Shown here: one piece after another, positions 25,233 through 36,050 of the stretch
Numbering within the stretch: the first letter of the stretch is position 1
Layout of the letters: each line of letters opens with the position of its first letter
Source of the DNA: Acrocarpospora catenulata
GTDB taxonomy: Bacteria; Actinomycetota; Actinomycetes; Streptosporangiales; Streptosporangiaceae
DNA: 64,000 nucleotides
Direction: 5' to 3'
Assembly (NCBI RefSeq): GCF_018476525.1
Contig: NZ_JAHCST010000024.1
Span: 42,906-106,905, forward strand
Program-made: the position numbers and the translations under genes
The notes under the pieces: generated by a model
The model's database searches: none
What the model saw: the letters and a program-made list of their open reading frames with translations, nothing else
What the model was told of the DNA's origin: nothing

Positions 25233-26137
25233 GGTCCGGGCTGAAGCTGGGCGCGTTCGGCGGCGGGCTGGCGGTGCTCTTCGGCGGGGCGCTCTGGGTG
25301 GGCGCCCTGGCCGCGCCGGACACCACTCCCCCGAAGACCGCCGGGCACGAGGCGGGCGGGCACGAGGCGGGCGGGCACGGCGAGGGCGCTCATTCCGCCG
25401 CACCGGCGAAGGCCCCCGGCGGATTGCAGGTGGCCGAGCAGGGCATCTCGCTGGTCCCGGAAAGCGCCACCCTCGACCCGGGCGAGAAGACCGACTTCCG
25501 GTTCTCGGTGCTCGGGCCTGACGGGCGGCCGATCACCGGATACCGGACGGAGCACGAGAAGAAGCTGCACTTCATCGTGGTCTCCCGGGACCTCGGGCAC
25601 TTCCAGCACCTGCATCCGGAGCTGGGCGGCGACGGCAGGTGGTCGGTCCCGCTGGACCTTCCGGCGGCCGGGACCTACCGCGCGTTCGCCGACTTCGCCC
25701 CTGATTCCGGTCCCGCCATGACCCTGGGCGTGGACCTGTTCGCGCCCGGCGAGTACCGGCCGACCCTCACCACCACGCCGAGCCGCACCGCCACCGTGGA
25801 CGGTTACACGGTCTCCCTCACCGGCGACCTGGTGCCGGGTTCGGCGGGCTCGCTCACCGTGAGCGTGGCCAAGGACGGCAGACCGGTGACCGACCTGGAG
25901 CCCTACCTGGGGGCGTACGGGCACCTGGTGGCGCTGCGCGGCGGGGATCTGGCGTACCTGCACGTGCATCCCGAGGCGTCCGCGGCCGGGCCGGAGATCA
26001 CCTTCCACACGGAGGTGCCCAGCCGGGGCGACTACCGCCTCTTCCTCGACTTCAAGCACGCCGGGACCGTACGGACGGCCGACTTCACCGTACGGGCCAA
26101 CGAGACGACGGAGTCAGGCCATGGCCACTCGCACTGA
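25229..26137 (+). CDS. His-rich exported protein of the copper operon
   Basis: 302 residues. One N-terminal membrane segment or uncleaved signal ([22 protein letters not shown]), then a His/Gly-rich stretch with repeated [18 protein letters not shown], two beta-sandwich-like halves with HFQHLHPEL and YLHVHPEAS, and a terminal HGHSH. The histidines suggest metal buffering outside the membrane. Start GTG 25229 is coupled to copZ; the end overlaps copA by 17 nt. I know of similar proteins in actinomycete copper operons but no assigned reaction. Confidence 0.75.
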   Translation: MRSGLKLGAFGGGLAVLFGGALWVGALAAPDTTPPKTAGHEAGGHEAGGHGEGAHSAAPAKAPGGLQVAEQGISLVPESATLDPGEKTDFRFSVLGPDGRPITGYRTEHEKKLHFIVVSRDLGHFQHLHPELGGDGRWSVPLDLPAAGTYRAFADFAPDSGPAMTLGVDLFAPGEYRPTLTTTPSRTATVDGYTVSLTGDLVPGSAGSLTVSVAKDGRPVTDLEPYLGAYGHLVALRGGDLAYLHVHPEASAAGPEITFHTEVPSRGDYRLFLDFKHAGTVRTADFTVRANETTESGHGHSH

Positions 26138-28325
26138 GCCGGTGATCGACCGGCGGCACACGATCGAGCTGTCCATCACCGGGATGACCTGCGCGTCCTG
26201 CGCCAACCGGATCGAACGCAAGCTCAACAAGCTGGACGGCGTCGCGGCCACCGTGAACTACGCCACCGAGAAGGCCAGCGTCAGCTACCGCGACGGCGTC
26301 ACCCCGGAGCAGCTGGTCGAGGTGGTGGCGACGGCCGGGTACGGCGCGACCCTGCCGGCCGAATCGGCGGAACCCGTCCAGGAGCGGGACGACCTGCGGG
26401 ACCGGCTGCTGATCTCCGTGGCGCTGGCGGTCCCGGTGATCGCCATGGCGATGGTCCCGGCCCTCCAGTTCCCCAACTGGCAGTGGCTCTCGCTCACCCT
26501 GGCCGCCCCCGTCGTGGTCTACGGCGGATCGCCGTTCCACCGCGCCGCCTGGACCAACCTGCGCCACGGCGCGGCCACCATGGACACGCTGATCTCGCTG
26601 GGCACGCTGGCCGCGCTGGGCTGGTCGCTCTGGGCGCTGTTCTTCGGCACGGCGGGCGTGACCGGCATGACCCACCCGTTCACCTTCACCATCGAGCGCA
26701 CCGACGGCTCCGGCAACATCTACCTGGAGGCCGCCGCGGGGGTGACCGCGTTCATCCTGGCCGGGCGCTACTTCGAGGCCAGGGCCAAACGCCGGGCCGG
26801 GTCGGCGCTGCGGGCGCTGCTGGAGCTGGGCGCCAAGGACGTCGCGGTGCTGACCGACGGCAGGGAACAGCGCGTCCCGGTCGAGCGGCTGGCCGTCGGG
26901 GATCTCTTCGTGGTCCGCCCCGGCGAGAAGATCGCCACGGACGGCGTGGTCGAGGAGGGCATGTCGGCGGTGGACGTCTCCCTGCTCACCGGGGAGCCAG
27001 TGCCGCTGGAGGTCGGTCCCGGCGACCAGGTGACCGGCGGCACGGTGAACACCTCCGGGCGGCTGGTGGTGCGGGCCACCCGGGTCGGCGCGGACACCCA
27101 GCTGGCCCAGATGGCCGCCCTGGTGGCGGCGGCCCAGGCGGGCAAGGCCAGGGTGCAGCGGCTGGCCGACCGGATCTCCGGTGTGTTCGTGCCGGTGGTG
27201 ATCGCGCTGGCGGTGGGCACGCTCGGCTACTGGCTGGGCAGCGGCGCGGGCCCGGCGGCGGCGTTCACCGCCGCGGTGGCGGTGCTGATCATCGCCTGCC
27301 CCTGCGCGCTCGGCCTGGCCACGCCCACCGCGCTGCTGGTCGGCACCGGCCGGGGCGCCCAGCTGGGCATCCTGATCAAGGGCCCGGAGGTGCTGGAGTC
27401 CACCCGGGCCGTGGACACCGTGGTGCTGGACAAGACCGGCACAGTGACCGAGGGCCGGATGACCCTGGCCGATGTGATCCCCGCGACCGGCGAGGACCGG
27501 GACCAGGTGCTCCGGCTGGCCGCCGCGGTGGAGCACGCCTCCGAGCACCCGATCGCCCGCGCCATCGCGGTCGGCGACCCGCCGCCGGTGACCGAGTTCG
27601 CCGGTATCGAGGGCCAGGGCGTACGCGGAGTCGTGGACGGCCGCACCGTCCTGGTGGGGCGTCCCGAGCTGGTGGCCGGGGAGCTCCCGCCCGAGCTGGC
27701 CGCCGCGCTCCGCGACGCCGAGTCCCTCGGCCGTACGGCGGTCGTGGTCGGCTGGGACGGCGCGGCGCGCGGGATCATCACGGTGGCCGACGCCGTCAAG
27801 GCGACCTCCCCCGAGGCCGTGCGCCGCCTGCGCACGCTGGGGCTGACCCCGGTCCTGCTCACCGGTGACAACGAGACGGCCGCCCGCGCGGTGGCCGCCG
27901 CGGTGGGCATCTCCGCCGACCAGGTGATCGCCGGGGTGCTGCCGTCCGGCAAGGTGGACGTGGTCAAGCGGCTCCAGGCCGAGGGCCGTACCGTGGCCAT
28001 GGTGGGTGACGGCGTCAACGACGCGGCGGCGCTGGCCCAGGCCGACCTGGGCCTGGCCATGGGCACGGGCACCGACGCGGCCATCCAGGCCGCCGACCTC
28101 ACCCTGGTCCGGGGTGATCTGCGCACCGCCGCCGACGCCATCCGGCTGGCCAGGCGCACGCTGCGGGTGATCAAGGGCAACCTGTTCTGGGCCTTCGCCT
28201 ACAACGTGGCCGCCCTGCCGCTGGCCGCCCTCGGGCTGCTCAACCCCATGATCGCGGGGGCCGCCATGGCGCTGTCCTCGGCCTTCGTGGTGGCCAACAG
28301 CCTGCGGCTGCGGGCCTTCCGGTAG
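26121..28325 (+). CDS. copA: Copper-exporting P1B-type ATPase
   Basis: 734 residues. An N-terminal metal-binding domain (MTCASC), eight membrane helices, Cys393-Pro-Cys395 in the transport helix, phosphorylated Asp437 in DKTGT, SEHP in the nucleotide domain and [10 protein letters not shown] hinge motif. The CPC and HMA signature fit Cu(I) export. It is the last gene of the copper operon; its stop is 3 nt from the convergent gene at 28329. Confidence 0.93.
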   Translation: MATRTEPVIDRRHTIELSITGMTCASCANRIERKLNKLDGVAATVNYATEKASVSYRDGVTPEQLVEVVATAGYGATLPAESAEPVQERDDLRDRLLISVALAVPVIAMAMVPALQFPNWQWLSLTLAAPVVVYGGSPFHRAAWTNLRHGAATMDTLISLGTLAALGWSLWALFFGTAGVTGMTHPFTFTIERTDGSGNIYLEAAAGVTAFILAGRYFEARAKRRAGSALRALLELGAKDVAVLTDGREQRVPVERLAVGDLFVVRPGEKIATDGVVEEGMSAVDVSLLTGEPVPLEVGPGDQVTGGTVNTSGRLVVRATRVGADTQLAQMAALVAAAQAGKARVQRLADRISGVFVPVVIALAVGTLGYWLGSGAGPAAAFTAAVAVLIIACPCALGLATPTALLVGTGRGAQLGILIKGPEVLESTRAVDTVVLDKTGTVTEGRMTLADVIPATGEDRDQVLRLAAAVEHASEHPIARAIAVGDPPPVTEFAGIEGQGVRGVVDGRTVLVGRPELVAGELPPELAAALRDAESLGRTAVVVGWDGAARGIITVADAVKATSPEAVRRLRTLGLTPVLLTGDNETAARAVAAAVGISADQVIAGVLPSGKVDVVKRLQAEGRTVAMVGDGVNDAAALAQADLGLAMGTGTDAAIQAADLTLVRGDLRTAADAIRLARRTLRVIKGNLFWAFAYNVAALPLAALGLLNPMIAGAAMALSSAFVVANSLRLRAFR

Positions 28326-28328
28326 GCG

Positions 28329-28874
28329 TTACTTCCCGGGCACGTACCGCGCGTACACCACGCCGGTGCTGAAGGTCTCGGCGGACTCCAGTTTGAGCGG
28401 GATGTCGGCCAGGCCGTCGTAGAGGCGGGCGCCGGTGCCGACGATGATCGGGTGGATGAGCAGCTGGAGCTCATCCACCAGGCCCAGCGCGAGCAGAGAG
28501 CGCACCAGGGTGGGGCTGCCGTTGGCGTAGATGTTCTTGCCGGGGCGGGACTTGATCTCGGTGATCTGCGCGGTGAGGTCGCTGCCGTCCAGCAGGGTGG
28601 TGTTCTGCCAGTCGGCCGACTTCAGGGTGGTGGACACCACGAACTTCTCGATGCCGTTGATGTGGGCGGCGAAGTCCTGGTCCTCGGTGGCGTTCGGCCA
28701 GTACTGCGACCACTCCTCGTAGAGGTTGCGGCCCATCATCATGGCGTCCGAGGTCGCCATGCCGCTGCCGATGACCGCGCCCATCTCGTCGTTGAAGTAC
28801 GGGAAGTGCCACTTGTCGGGGGACTCCACGACGCCGTCGAGCGAGATGAAGAACCCAGAAACGATCTTTCGCAT
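28329..28874 (-). CDS. Dihydrofolate reductase-like (RibD C-terminal domain) protein
   Basis: 181 residues with MRKIVSGFFISLDGVVESP at the start, GRNLYEEW, and DELQLLIHPIIVGTGARLY near the end; all are usual for the RibD_C/DHFR-like family of NADPH-binding oxidoreductases. ATG 28874 follows AGGAGG. It stands alone, between convergent copA and a divergent sugar ABC operon. Substrate unknown. Confidence 0.88.
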   Translation of the reverse strand: MRKIVSGFFISLDGVVESPDKWHFPYFNDEMGAVIGSGMATSDAMMMGRNLYEEWSQYWPNATEDQDFAAHINGIEKFVVSTTLKSADWQNTTLLDGSDLTAQITEIKSRPGKNIYANGSPTLVRSLLALGLVDELQLLIHPIIVGTGARLYDGLADIPLKLESAETFSTGVVYARYVPGK

Positions 28875-28994
28875 CACTGCCTCCTGGTCACTGCGTGGTA
28901 GGGCAACCCTCGCACCGACAACTAAATTTGTCAACATCACTGAAACTGTCGGTGAATGTGGGTCATTTCGGGCTTTGGTGGGTACTTTCCGGAC

Positions 28995-30221
28995 ATGAAG
29001 TCACAGAGCGTAATCATCGGACTGCTGATGGTCGCTCCGGCCTGCGGCTCCCCGGCGCCCGGGACGCTCGAGATCAACCTGTTCAACGCGCCGCAGCAGC
29101 ACCTGCGGGACATCGCCGACCGATGCACCAAGCGGGCAGGGGGCCGGTATCGGATCGTGGTCAACCTGCTGCCCCGGGACGCCAACGGCCAGCGCGAGCA
29201 GCTGGTCCGGCGGCTGGCCGCGGCCGACACCGGGCTCGACGTGCTCGGGCTCGACGTCACCTGGACCGCCGAGCTGGCCGAAGCCGGGTGGATCAGGGAG
29301 TGGACGGGGGCGGACGCGGACCGGGCGCGGGCGGGCACCCTGGTCAAGCCGCTGGAGACCGCGACCTGGCGGGGGCGGCTGTACGCGGCGCCGTACACCA
29401 CCAACGTGCAGCTGCTCTGGTACCGGTCCGACCTGCTGGCGACGCCCCCGGCCACCTGGGAGCAGATGATGTCCGCCGCGCGGCGGCTGGCGGCCGAGCG
29501 CAAACCCGCGTACGGGGAGGTGACGGGCGCCCAGTACGAGGGGATGATGGTCTGGTTCAACAGCCTGGTGGCCTCGGCCGGGGGCGCGATCCTGACCCCC
29601 GCCGGGGGCCTGTCGCTCGGGCCGCCGGCGCTGCGGGCGCTCCAGGTGATGTGGGCGTACGCGACCTCCCCGGCGGCCGATCCCGCGCTGCCCAACACCC
29701 GGGAGGACGACGCCCGGCTCGCCGTCGAGGCAGGGCGGGCGGCGTTCGAGGTGAACTGGCCGTACGTGTACGCCTCCATGGCCGCCAACCGGCCCGAAAT
29801 GTTGCCATATTTCCGGTGGGCGCCCTATCCGGGGATCACCGGGCCGGGCCGCTCCCCGCTCGGCGGCGTCAATTTCGCGATAAGCCGGTATTCGAAGCAT
29901 CCCCGGGAGGCGTACGAGGCGGCGCTCTGCCTGCGCGACCCGGAGAGCCAGAAGATCGCGGCCACCCGGGACGGGCTGCCCCCGACGCTCCAAGCGGTCT
30001 ATTCCGCCCCCGGCATGGCCAAGGTCTACCCCATGCGGCAGGCCATCCTGGACGCGCTGGAAACGGCCGCGCCCCGCCCGGCGACGCCCGTCTACCAGAA
30101 CCTCTCCACGGTGGTGGGCGCGGTGTTGTCACCCCCGGCCGACATCAACCCGCCGAAGACCCTGGCCACGCTGCGGCGGCAGATCGGCGACGCGCTGCGG
30201 AGCCGGGGCGTGCTGCCGTGA
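28995..30221 (+). CDS. Sugar-binding lipoprotein of a second ABC importer
   Basis: 408 residues. The short signal [17 protein letters not shown] ends at a lipobox Cys17. The mature part is a family 1 solute-binding protein, with an unusually short spacer between lipid anchor and fold. It heads a compact four-gene importer operon in which every junction is a 4-nt overlap. There is no adjacent repressor or hydrolase, so the ligand cannot be inferred. Confidence 0.88.
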   Translation: MKSQSVIIGLLMVAPACGSPAPGTLEINLFNAPQQHLRDIADRCTKRAGGRYRIVVNLLPRDANGQREQLVRRLAAADTGLDVLGLDVTWTAELAEAGWIREWTGADADRARAGTLVKPLETATWRGRLYAAPYTTNVQLLWYRSDLLATPPATWEQMMSAARRLAAERKPAYGEVTGAQYEGMMVWFNSLVASAGGAILTPAGGLSLGPPALRALQVMWAYATSPAADPALPNTREDDARLAVEAGRAAFEVNWPYVYASMAANRPEMLPYFRWAPYPGITGPGRSPLGGVNFAISRYSKHPREAYEAALCLRDPESQKIAATRDGLPPTLQAVYSAPGMAKVYPMRQAILDALETAAPRPATPVYQNLSTVVGAVLSPPADINPPKTLATLRRQIGDALRSRGVLP

Positions 30222-31036
30222 ACCGCCTGGCTCTCTGGCTCTGCGCCCCGGCGACCGTCGTCATGCTGGCCGTCACCGGCTGGCCGATCCTCTACTCGGT
30301 GCTGCTCTCGCTGCGCCGCGCGGACCTGCGCTTCCCCCAGGACCAGGAGTGGATCGGCCTGGCCAACTACGCGACCGTGCTGTCCAGCCCCTACTGGTGG
30401 ACGGCGTTCACGGTGACCCTGCTGATCACCGTGGTCAGCGTGACGATCGAGCTGGTGCTCGGGATGGCCGTCGCGCTGGTCATGTACCGCACGGTGACCG
30501 GGCGGGGGATGGTCCGCACTCTTGTGCTCATCCCGTACGGGATCGTCACCGTGGCCGCCGCCTACGGCTGGAAGTACGCCTTCACCCCCGGCACCGGCTG
30601 GCTGACCGGACACGCCGCGCCGCTCACCGATCCGGCCGGCGCGATCGCGATCATCATCCTGGCCGAGGTATGGAAGACCACGCCGTTCATGGCGTTGCTG
30701 CTGCTGACCGGCCTGGCCCTGGTGCCGGAGGAACTGCTCAGGGCGGCCTCAGTGGACGGCGCCACCCGGTGGGAGCGGTTCACCCGGGTCACCCTGCCGC
30801 TGATGCGCCCGGCCATTCTGGTCGCGCTGCTCTTCCGCACCCTGGACGCGTTCCGGATCTTCGACAACATCTACGTGCTGACCGGTGGCGCCCAGCGCAC
30901 CAGCTCGGTTTCGATCATCGCCTACCACAACCTGATCGGCGGGCTGAACCTGGGCATCGGCTCCACCATGTCGGTGCTCATCCTGGTCAGCGTGGCGCTG
31001 CTGGCCGCGCTCTACGTCCGGGTGCTCCCCCGATGA
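30218..31036 (+). CDS. Sugar ABC transporter permease, MalF class
   Basis: 272 residues, six membrane segments, EAA loop ([20 protein letters not shown]). GTG 30218 overlaps the binding-protein stop (GTGA). Confidence 0.9.
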   Translation: MNRLALWLCAPATVVMLAVTGWPILYSVLLSLRRADLRFPQDQEWIGLANYATVLSSPYWWTAFTVTLLITVVSVTIELVLGMAVALVMYRTVTGRGMVRTLVLIPYGIVTVAAAYGWKYAFTPGTGWLTGHAAPLTDPAGAIAIIILAEVWKTTPFMALLLLTGLALVPEELLRAASVDGATRWERFTRVTLPLMRPAILVALLFRTLDAFRIFDNIYVLTGGAQRTSSVSIIAYHNLIGGLNLGIGSTMSVLILVSVALLAALYVRVLPR

Positions 31037-31845
31037 GACTGCGCTGGGGCCTGCTCGACCTGCTCGTCGTCCTGTACGCGCTGGTCCCGGTCGCCTGGAT
31101 CCTCTCCCTCTCCTTCAAGGACCCCGGCACCATCGCCAACAGCTCGTTCCTGCCGACCAAATGGACGCTGAGCAACTACGCCGGCATCTTCGCGGGCGGG
31201 GACTTCACCCGGGGGCTGCTCAACTCCATCGGCATCGGGCTGATCTCCACCCTGATCGCGATGATCCTCGGCACCATGGCCGCGTACGCCATCGCCCGGC
31301 TGGACTTCCGCGGGAAACGCGCGCTGATCGGGCTCTGCCTGCTGATCGCCATGTTCCCGCAGATCTCGCTGGTCACCCCGCTGTTCCAGATCGAACGCTC
31401 GCTCGGGCTCTTCAACACCTGGCCGGGGCTGATCCTGCCGTACATCACCTTCGCGCTGCCGCTCACCATCTACACGCTCTCGGCGTTCTTCCGGGAGATC
31501 CCCGGCGAGCTGGAGCGAGCCGCCCAGATGGACGGGGCCACCCCGTTCCAGGCGTTCTGGCGGGTGGTCGTGCCGCTGGCCGTGCCCGGCATGGTCACCA
31601 CCGCGATCCTGGCCTTCATCCTCTGCTGGAACGACTTCCTGTTCGCCATCTCGCTCACCTCCTCGGCGGCGACCCGGACCGCCCCCGCCACCATCGCCTT
31701 CTTCACCGGCAGCTCCCAGTTCACCGACCCGACCGGGTCCATCGCGGCGGCGGCCGTGGTCATCACGGTGCCGATCGTGATCTTCGTGCTGCTCTTCCAG
31801 CGGCGCATCGTGGCCGGGCTGACCGCGGGGGCGGTGAAAGGGTGA
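31033..31845 (+). CDS. Sugar ABC transporter permease, MalG class
   Basis: 270 residues, six membrane segments, EAA loop ([20 protein letters not shown]) and the family C-terminus [16 protein letters not shown], close to that of the other MalG-class protein in the window. ATG 31033 overlaps the MalF stop. Confidence 0.9.
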   Translation: MRLRWGLLDLLVVLYALVPVAWILSLSFKDPGTIANSSFLPTKWTLSNYAGIFAGGDFTRGLLNSIGIGLISTLIAMILGTMAAYAIARLDFRGKRALIGLCLLIAMFPQISLVTPLFQIERSLGLFNTWPGLILPYITFALPLTIYTLSAFFREIPGELERAAQMDGATPFQAFWRVVVPLAVPGMVTTAILAFILCWNDFLFAISLTSSAATRTAPATIAFFTGSSQFTDPTGSIAAAAVVITVPIVIFVLLFQRRIVAGLTAGAVKG

Positions 31846-32966
31846 GCGAGATCGTGCTCGACGGGGTGAGCAAACGTTTCGCCGACGGGACCACGGCGGT
31901 GCGGGACGTCACGCTGACCATCGCCGACCGTGAGTTCGTCATCCTGGTCGGGCCGTCCGGGTGCGGGAAGTCCACCACGCTGAACATGATCGCCGGGCTG
32001 GAGCGGATCTCCGAAGGAGAGCTGCGCATCGACGGGCGGCGCATGAACGAACGGCCGCCCCGGGACCGGGACATCGCCATGGTCTTCCAGTCCTACGCCC
32101 TCTACCCCCACATGACCGTACGGGAGAACATCGCCTTCCCCCTCAAACTGGCCAGGATGCCGAAGACCGAGGCGGCGGCCAAGGTCCGCCGGACCGCCGA
32201 ACTGCTCGACCTCACCGAGCATCTGGACCGCAAGCCGGCCGCGCTCTCCGGCGGGCAGCGGCAGCGGGTGGCCATGGGCCGGGCCATCGTCCGCAACCCC
32301 AAGGCGTTCCTGATGGACGAGCCGCTCTCCAACCTGGACGCCAAACTCCGGCTGCAGATGCGCACCGCGATCGCCCGGCTGCAGAAGACCCTGGGCACCA
32401 CCACCGTCTACGTCACCCACGACCAGACCGAGGCGATGACCCTCGGCGACCGTATCGTGATCATGGACTCCGGCCTGGTCCAGCAGGTCGGCACCCCGCA
32501 GGAGCTCTACGACCACCCGGCCAACCTGTTCGTGGCGGGCTTCCTCGGCTCGCCCCCGATGAACACCCTCCCCGCCGAGGTCACCTCCGACGGCCTGGCC
32601 ACCGTCCTGGGCACCATCCCGTACGGCTCCCGCCTGCGCCGGGCGGTCCTTCCCCACCAGGTGGTGGCGGGCATCCGCCCGGAGGACTTCCAGGAGACGC
32701 CCGCCGGAGCCTCCTTCACCGGGACCGTCGATCTGCTGGAGTCCACCGGCGCCGAGCAACTGGCCTACTTCACCTTCGCCGCAGGACTGTCCTTCGAGCG
32801 CGACGGCCCGCCCCAGGTGGTGGCCCGGCTCGGATCCAGGTCAGGCCTCCGGGCGGGCGAGCCCGCCACCCTCTGGTTCAACCCGGACGCCGTCCAGGTC
32901 TTCGACCCCGCGACCGGGGCCAACCTCACACCGCGGGTTCCTCGGCCCGGGAGGCCCGGGGGGTGA
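31842..32966 (+). CDS. Sugar ABC importer ATPase, MsmK/UgpC class
   Basis: 374 residues. Walker [11 protein letters not shown]-loop [11 protein letters not shown], signature [14 protein letters not shown], Walker [13 protein letters not shown]-loop VTHDQTEAM, and a C-terminal TOBE regulatory domain. This class often serves several importers, so it may also drive the ATPase-less importer at 8169-11525. GTG 31842 overlaps the permease stop. Its last 41 nt overlap the convergent gene at 32926. Confidence 0.92.
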   Translation: MSEIVLDGVSKRFADGTTAVRDVTLTIADREFVILVGPSGCGKSTTLNMIAGLERISEGELRIDGRRMNERPPRDRDIAMVFQSYALYPHMTVRENIAFPLKLARMPKTEAAAKVRRTAELLDLTEHLDRKPAALSGGQRQRVAMGRAIVRNPKAFLMDEPLSNLDAKLRLQMRTAIARLQKTLGTTTVYVTHDQTEAMTLGDRIVIMDSGLVQQVGTPQELYDHPANLFVAGFLGSPPMNTLPAEVTSDGLATVLGTIPYGSRLRRAVLPHQVVAGIRPEDFQETPAGASFTGTVDLLESTGAEQLAYFTFAAGLSFERDGPPQVVARLGSRSGLRAGEPATLWFNPDAVQVFDPATGANLTPRVPRPGRPGG

Positions 32967-33459
32967 CGGTGAGGCGGCGGCGCACGGCCGGGTACTCGGC
33001 GGAGGTCCGGGTGACCGGGACCACGTCCGGGTGGAAGATCTCCCGCGTGTAACGCGCGGGCACGCCGCCCACCGTGGTGAGGATCTCGCGCCAGTGCGAG
33101 ACCCGGTGCACACCGCCGGGTTCGCCCCAGTACCAGCGGCGGGTGCCCACCCTGAGCACCTCGTGCTGCTCCTGGCGGCGGTGGCCGAGCGGCTCGGCGC
33201 ACAACTCCACGGCGGCGACCACCACGGCGGCCGAGCCGTTCGCCCGCTCCAGCCGGGACTGCTTCGCGGCGAGCAGGTCGGACTCGCCGATGCCGAGCCG
33301 TTCGCGTACCTCCCGTGGAATGAGCACGGCGGCCGACTGGCGGCCCTCCTCGACGGTCCGGGGGCGCAGGGGTTCGGTGGCCAGCGCCTGAAGCAGCCGC
33401 ACCGCGGAACCCTCGTACTGAAGCACCATTCGTGTGACAGGAGTGTCGAGAGGATTCAC
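32926..33459 (-). CDS. Unrecognised protein, possibly chorismate-lyase/UTRA fold
   Basis: 177 residues, no signal peptide or membrane segment. The layout SAVRLLQALATEPLRP, then a hydrophobic-charged core, then VPARYTREIFHP resembles chorismate-pyruvate-lyase-like (DUF98/UTRA) ligand-binding domains, but this is pattern judgement only. GTG 33459 follows AGAGGG. It overlaps the 3' end of the convergent ATPase gene. In 33460-33556 I see only the probable promoter area (minus-strand TATACT at about 33512). Confidence 0.55.
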   Translation of the reverse strand: MNPLDTPVTRMVLQYEGSAVRLLQALATEPLRPRTVEEGRQSAAVLIPREVRERLGIGESDLLAAKQSRLERANGSAAVVVAAVELCAEPLGHRRQEQHEVLRVGTRRWYWGEPGGVHRVSHWREILTTVGGVPARYTREIFHPDVVPVTRTSAEYPAVRRRLTVTPRASRAEEPAV

Positions 33460-33556
33460 TTTTCACGCCCTCTTGTCCGTACGACTTTTCCCCAGGTAAT
33501 CGCCGAGTATAAACGGAATTATTGACAGGTTCTGTAAATGTCGCTGACAGCGCCAG

Positions 33557-33591
33557 AACGGGTGCGCATGATTTAATCACGCGCACCCGTT
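33557..33591 (-). terminator. Hairpin downstream of the small minus-strand ORF
   Basis: 11-bp perfect stem AACGGGTGCGC/GCGCACCCGTT with a 13-nt AT-rich loop, 12 nt past the stop at 33604. T-tract is on the plus side (TTTT), so direction is not certain. Confidence 0.55.
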
Positions 33592-33603
33592 TTCCCACGG
33601 TGC

Positions 33604-33741
33604 TCAATCCGCGAGGAACGCGTTCACCACCATCGGCAGCGAGGCGTCCAGGTCCGCGATGTTCACCGATGCCCGCTCGGTGACGTAGTAGGTGCCGCCC
33701 GTGGTGCCCAGCACGAGAGGGTCCGTGAAAGCGAATGTCAA
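33604..33741 (-). pseudogene. Short coding remnant or TTG-start small ORF
   Basis: 45 codons with actinomycete-like third-position bias (FAFTDPLVLGTTGG ... MVVNAFLAD, then TGA). The frame is open upstream to a TGA at about 33806 but has no ATG or GTG, only TTG 33741. A hairpin follows the stop. It may be the 3' end of a lost gene or a real small protein; I do not recognise it. Confidence 0.35.
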
Positions 33742-33843
33742 CCGCCCGATCCCGCGGCGCCGCGTTGCGCCACCGCCCCCTCTGGCGGGATCATTTCCGA
33801 CGTATCAGCTCTGGGCACCGATCAACCGAGAAGAGGTGACACG

Positions 33844-34116
33844 ATGCCCACACTCTCCGCGACCACCGCCCGCATCGCCAGCTGGGTCGGCCTGATCGCC
33901 CACCTCTGCACTCTCCCGTTCTACAGCGCCAGCGGCCTGATGGCCCCCGCCTGGGCCATCGTCGTCCTCCTCGTCATCTGGGCCGCCCTCCTCACCGTCG
34001 CCCTCTGGGCCGTACGGGAACGCTCGGCCTGGGGCCTGGCCGTGCCGGTCGTCTCGATCGCCCTGTGGTTCGGGGCGATGTCGGCGGGCGAAGCCTTCCT
34101 CGGCTGGCAGGCCTGA
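33844..34116 (+). CDS. Small membrane protein, unknown
   Basis: 90 residues with three hydrophobic segments (IASWVGLIAHLCTLPFY; WAIVVLLVIWAALLTVALWAV; LAVPVVSIALWFGAM). GAGAAGAGGTG precedes the ATG. No family recognised. Confidence 0.7.
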   Translation: MPTLSATTARIASWVGLIAHLCTLPFYSASGLMAPAWAIVVLLVIWAALLTVALWAVRERSAWGLAVPVVSIALWFGAMSAGEAFLGWQA

Positions 34117-34140
34117 ACCTGAGGCGCCTTCGACGGGACG

Positions 34141-35892
34141 TCACGCGTGCTTTCCGGCACGACGTCCTCGGCCCGCATCGGCCAACGCCGCCCGGCGACT
34201 TCCAGAAGGTGCGGCGCCGCGCCGCGTAGCTTGGCCTACGCCCTTCTCGTTACCGGCGGGCTCCACTTGCTGTTGGTTACGTTCTCGCCTGGTACGGGCG
34301 GTCGGCTGCTCCTCGACGGGCATTCTGGTCACGGTGAGGTGCACGCTGCCTCGGTTGTTTCCATAGAAACCCCAGGCGTCGTTGGCGAAGGCGTACAGAT
34401 ACCCGCTCCTGGTCACCCGGCAGCGTGTGCCGGCGCCGAAGGCGATGCGCTCGTGGGCCTTGTACTCACCTTCGATCGATATCGCATCGTTGGCCACGAC
34501 GCCGACGAGCGACATCCACGGCATGTCCTCCTCCCGGCGCGTGCCGATGAAGTCCGCCATCTTGTTCCCCGTCACCAGCCGGAACAGCCGCTCGCCCTGA
34601 CCCAGCAGCGTGCCCACGAGTCGGAGCCTCTCGACCAGGGGATTGAAGCGGCGCAGGCCTGTCGTACCGGCCGGACCGGACACGATGTCAGCGTCGAACC
34701 ACTGGCCCTCAGCCGTGAATTGATAGTCCCCGGCTTCGAGGTAGAGCCCTGTCTCATTCCACGGCTCATGGGCGAACACCTCGACTGTCCTGCTCTGTCC
34801 GGGAGCAAGCACCTGGGTAGGCCGGTAGGGACCGCTCGTGATAGGGGGATTCTGATACCGGTCGTACACCGACTGGTGAATCTGAGGGATCGTTGCGTCC
34901 GGGTCGATTTTGGGCACAGCACGCGGCCGCGGCTGCAGGAAGATCTCCAGCACTGGGTCCAGTTCCGGGTCGACCAAGGGCTCGAGCACGCCGACCACGC
35001 CATGGTCGTCGTCGTGCAGAACGTCGAGCGGATTGGGATTGATCTGGTCTTCCACGGTCGTCTTGTAGAAACCGATACCGACCGCCTCGCGCGCTTCGTC
35101 GATCATCCACCGCAGTGCGCAGTCGCTCAGTCCCCGCTGAAGATGACCGCCACCGACGTCCATGTGGCTACCGGGGAACCACACCTGTTTGACGACCTGT
35201 TCGGCCCCGTACGGCTCCGACCACAGCGCGGGCGTATAGGGACTGCGGCGCTCGTCCATGGCCACGGCGTGACGACCGTGCTTGATATACGGGTTGAGCC
35301 GCATGTCGTGAAAGTCGTGCCTGTGCAACGGGTCAAGCAGGCTGAGCCAGCCCATGTAGGCCGGAATACCGAGCGCGCCGACGGTGTCCCACACCCCGAT
35401 GAAATGTATTGGGATCTGGTGGTAATCGTCCGGATCCCAGCGGAAGGTGAGCCCCTGCCGCCATTCCCGGCCCTGGGGGTCGCGCTTCTTTTGCCGGTAA
35501 CCGCGGTTGTACAGATCTTTGATATGAGGCCAGAGTTCTGCCTCGTCCACCTTGGTGGTGTCGATCAGTCCGCATGCCGAGATCATCCCGGCGAGGCTTC
35601 GGGCCGTGTAGGCGCCGCGGCTGAATCCGAAGAGGGAGATGCGATCCCCCGGGACGTATCGTGTGGTCAGCCAGAGGTAGGCGTCCATCACATTGCCGGA
35701 CAGGCCGAGCCCGACGGCTCCGCCCAGCAACCTGTAGCGCAGACTGCCTACGCCGGGTTGGTAGTAAGCCAATTGGCGGTCGCCGTCCATGCCCGTCTCG
35801 GTGAGGGCGTTGTAGAGCCGGCAAACATTGGTGACCGACTCGATCTCCGGAGTGTTCCAGGTACCATCGCAGCACACGATGAGATGGGTCAT
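34141..35892 (-). CDS. DUF2235 alpha/beta-hydrolase with C-terminal lectin-like domain
   Basis: 583 residues. The N-terminal CCDGTWN and the nucleophile elbow FGFSRGAYTARSL mark DUF2235 (T6SS Tle1-like / uncharacterised phospholipase-type hydrolases); HMDVGGGH later is a conserved block. From about residue 370 the protein continues with a beta-rich part (VEVFAHEPWNETGLYLEAGD, GQWFDADIVSGP) that resembles a LecA/PA-IL-like sugar-binding fold. The basic Arg/Gln-rich tail is probably disordered. ATG 35892 follows GGGGGA. By eye this gene is less GC-rich than its neighbours, which may mean transfer. No T6SS genes are near. Confidence 0.75.
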   Translation of the reverse strand: MTHLIVCCDGTWNTPEIESVTNVCRLYNALTETGMDGDRQLAYYQPGVGSLRYRLLGGAVGLGLSGNVMDAYLWLTTRYVPGDRISLFGFSRGAYTARSLAGMISACGLIDTTKVDEAELWPHIKDLYNRGYRQKKRDPQGREWRQGLTFRWDPDDYHQIPIHFIGVWDTVGALGIPAYMGWLSLLDPLHRHDFHDMRLNPYIKHGRHAVAMDERRSPYTPALWSEPYGAEQVVKQVWFPGSHMDVGGGHLQRGLSDCALRWMIDEAREAVGIGFYKTTVEDQINPNPLDVLHDDDHGVVGVLEPLVDPELDPVLEIFLQPRPRAVPKIDPDATIPQIHQSVYDRYQNPPITSGPYRPTQVLAPGQSRTVEVFAHEPWNETGLYLEAGDYQFTAEGQWFDADIVSGPAGTTGLRRFNPLVERLRLVGTLLGQGERLFRLVTGNKMADFIGTRREEDMPWMSLVGVVANDAISIEGEYKAHERIAFGAGTRCRVTRSGYLYAFANDAWGFYGNNRGSVHLTVTRMPVEEQPTARTRRERNQQQVEPAGNEKGVGQATRRGAAPSGSRRAALADAGRGRRAGKHA

Positions 35893-36050
35893 GATCCCCC
35901 CGCGATCCACCAGAGCCCCGTCGAGGCCATGGATCAGACGATTCCCGAGCGGGGTTCCATAGAAACTCGCCAAGAATTCAAGGTTGGGTTCTCACCAGAG
36001 ACGGCGGGCCGATCTGGGAGTTACCGCGATTGCCGCTCATCGCAAAGAGC

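Noticed and set aside
26085..27548. Open frame of 487 codons opposite copA
   Set aside because: Antisense of the P-type ATPase; His/Arg/Gly-rich with no domain.
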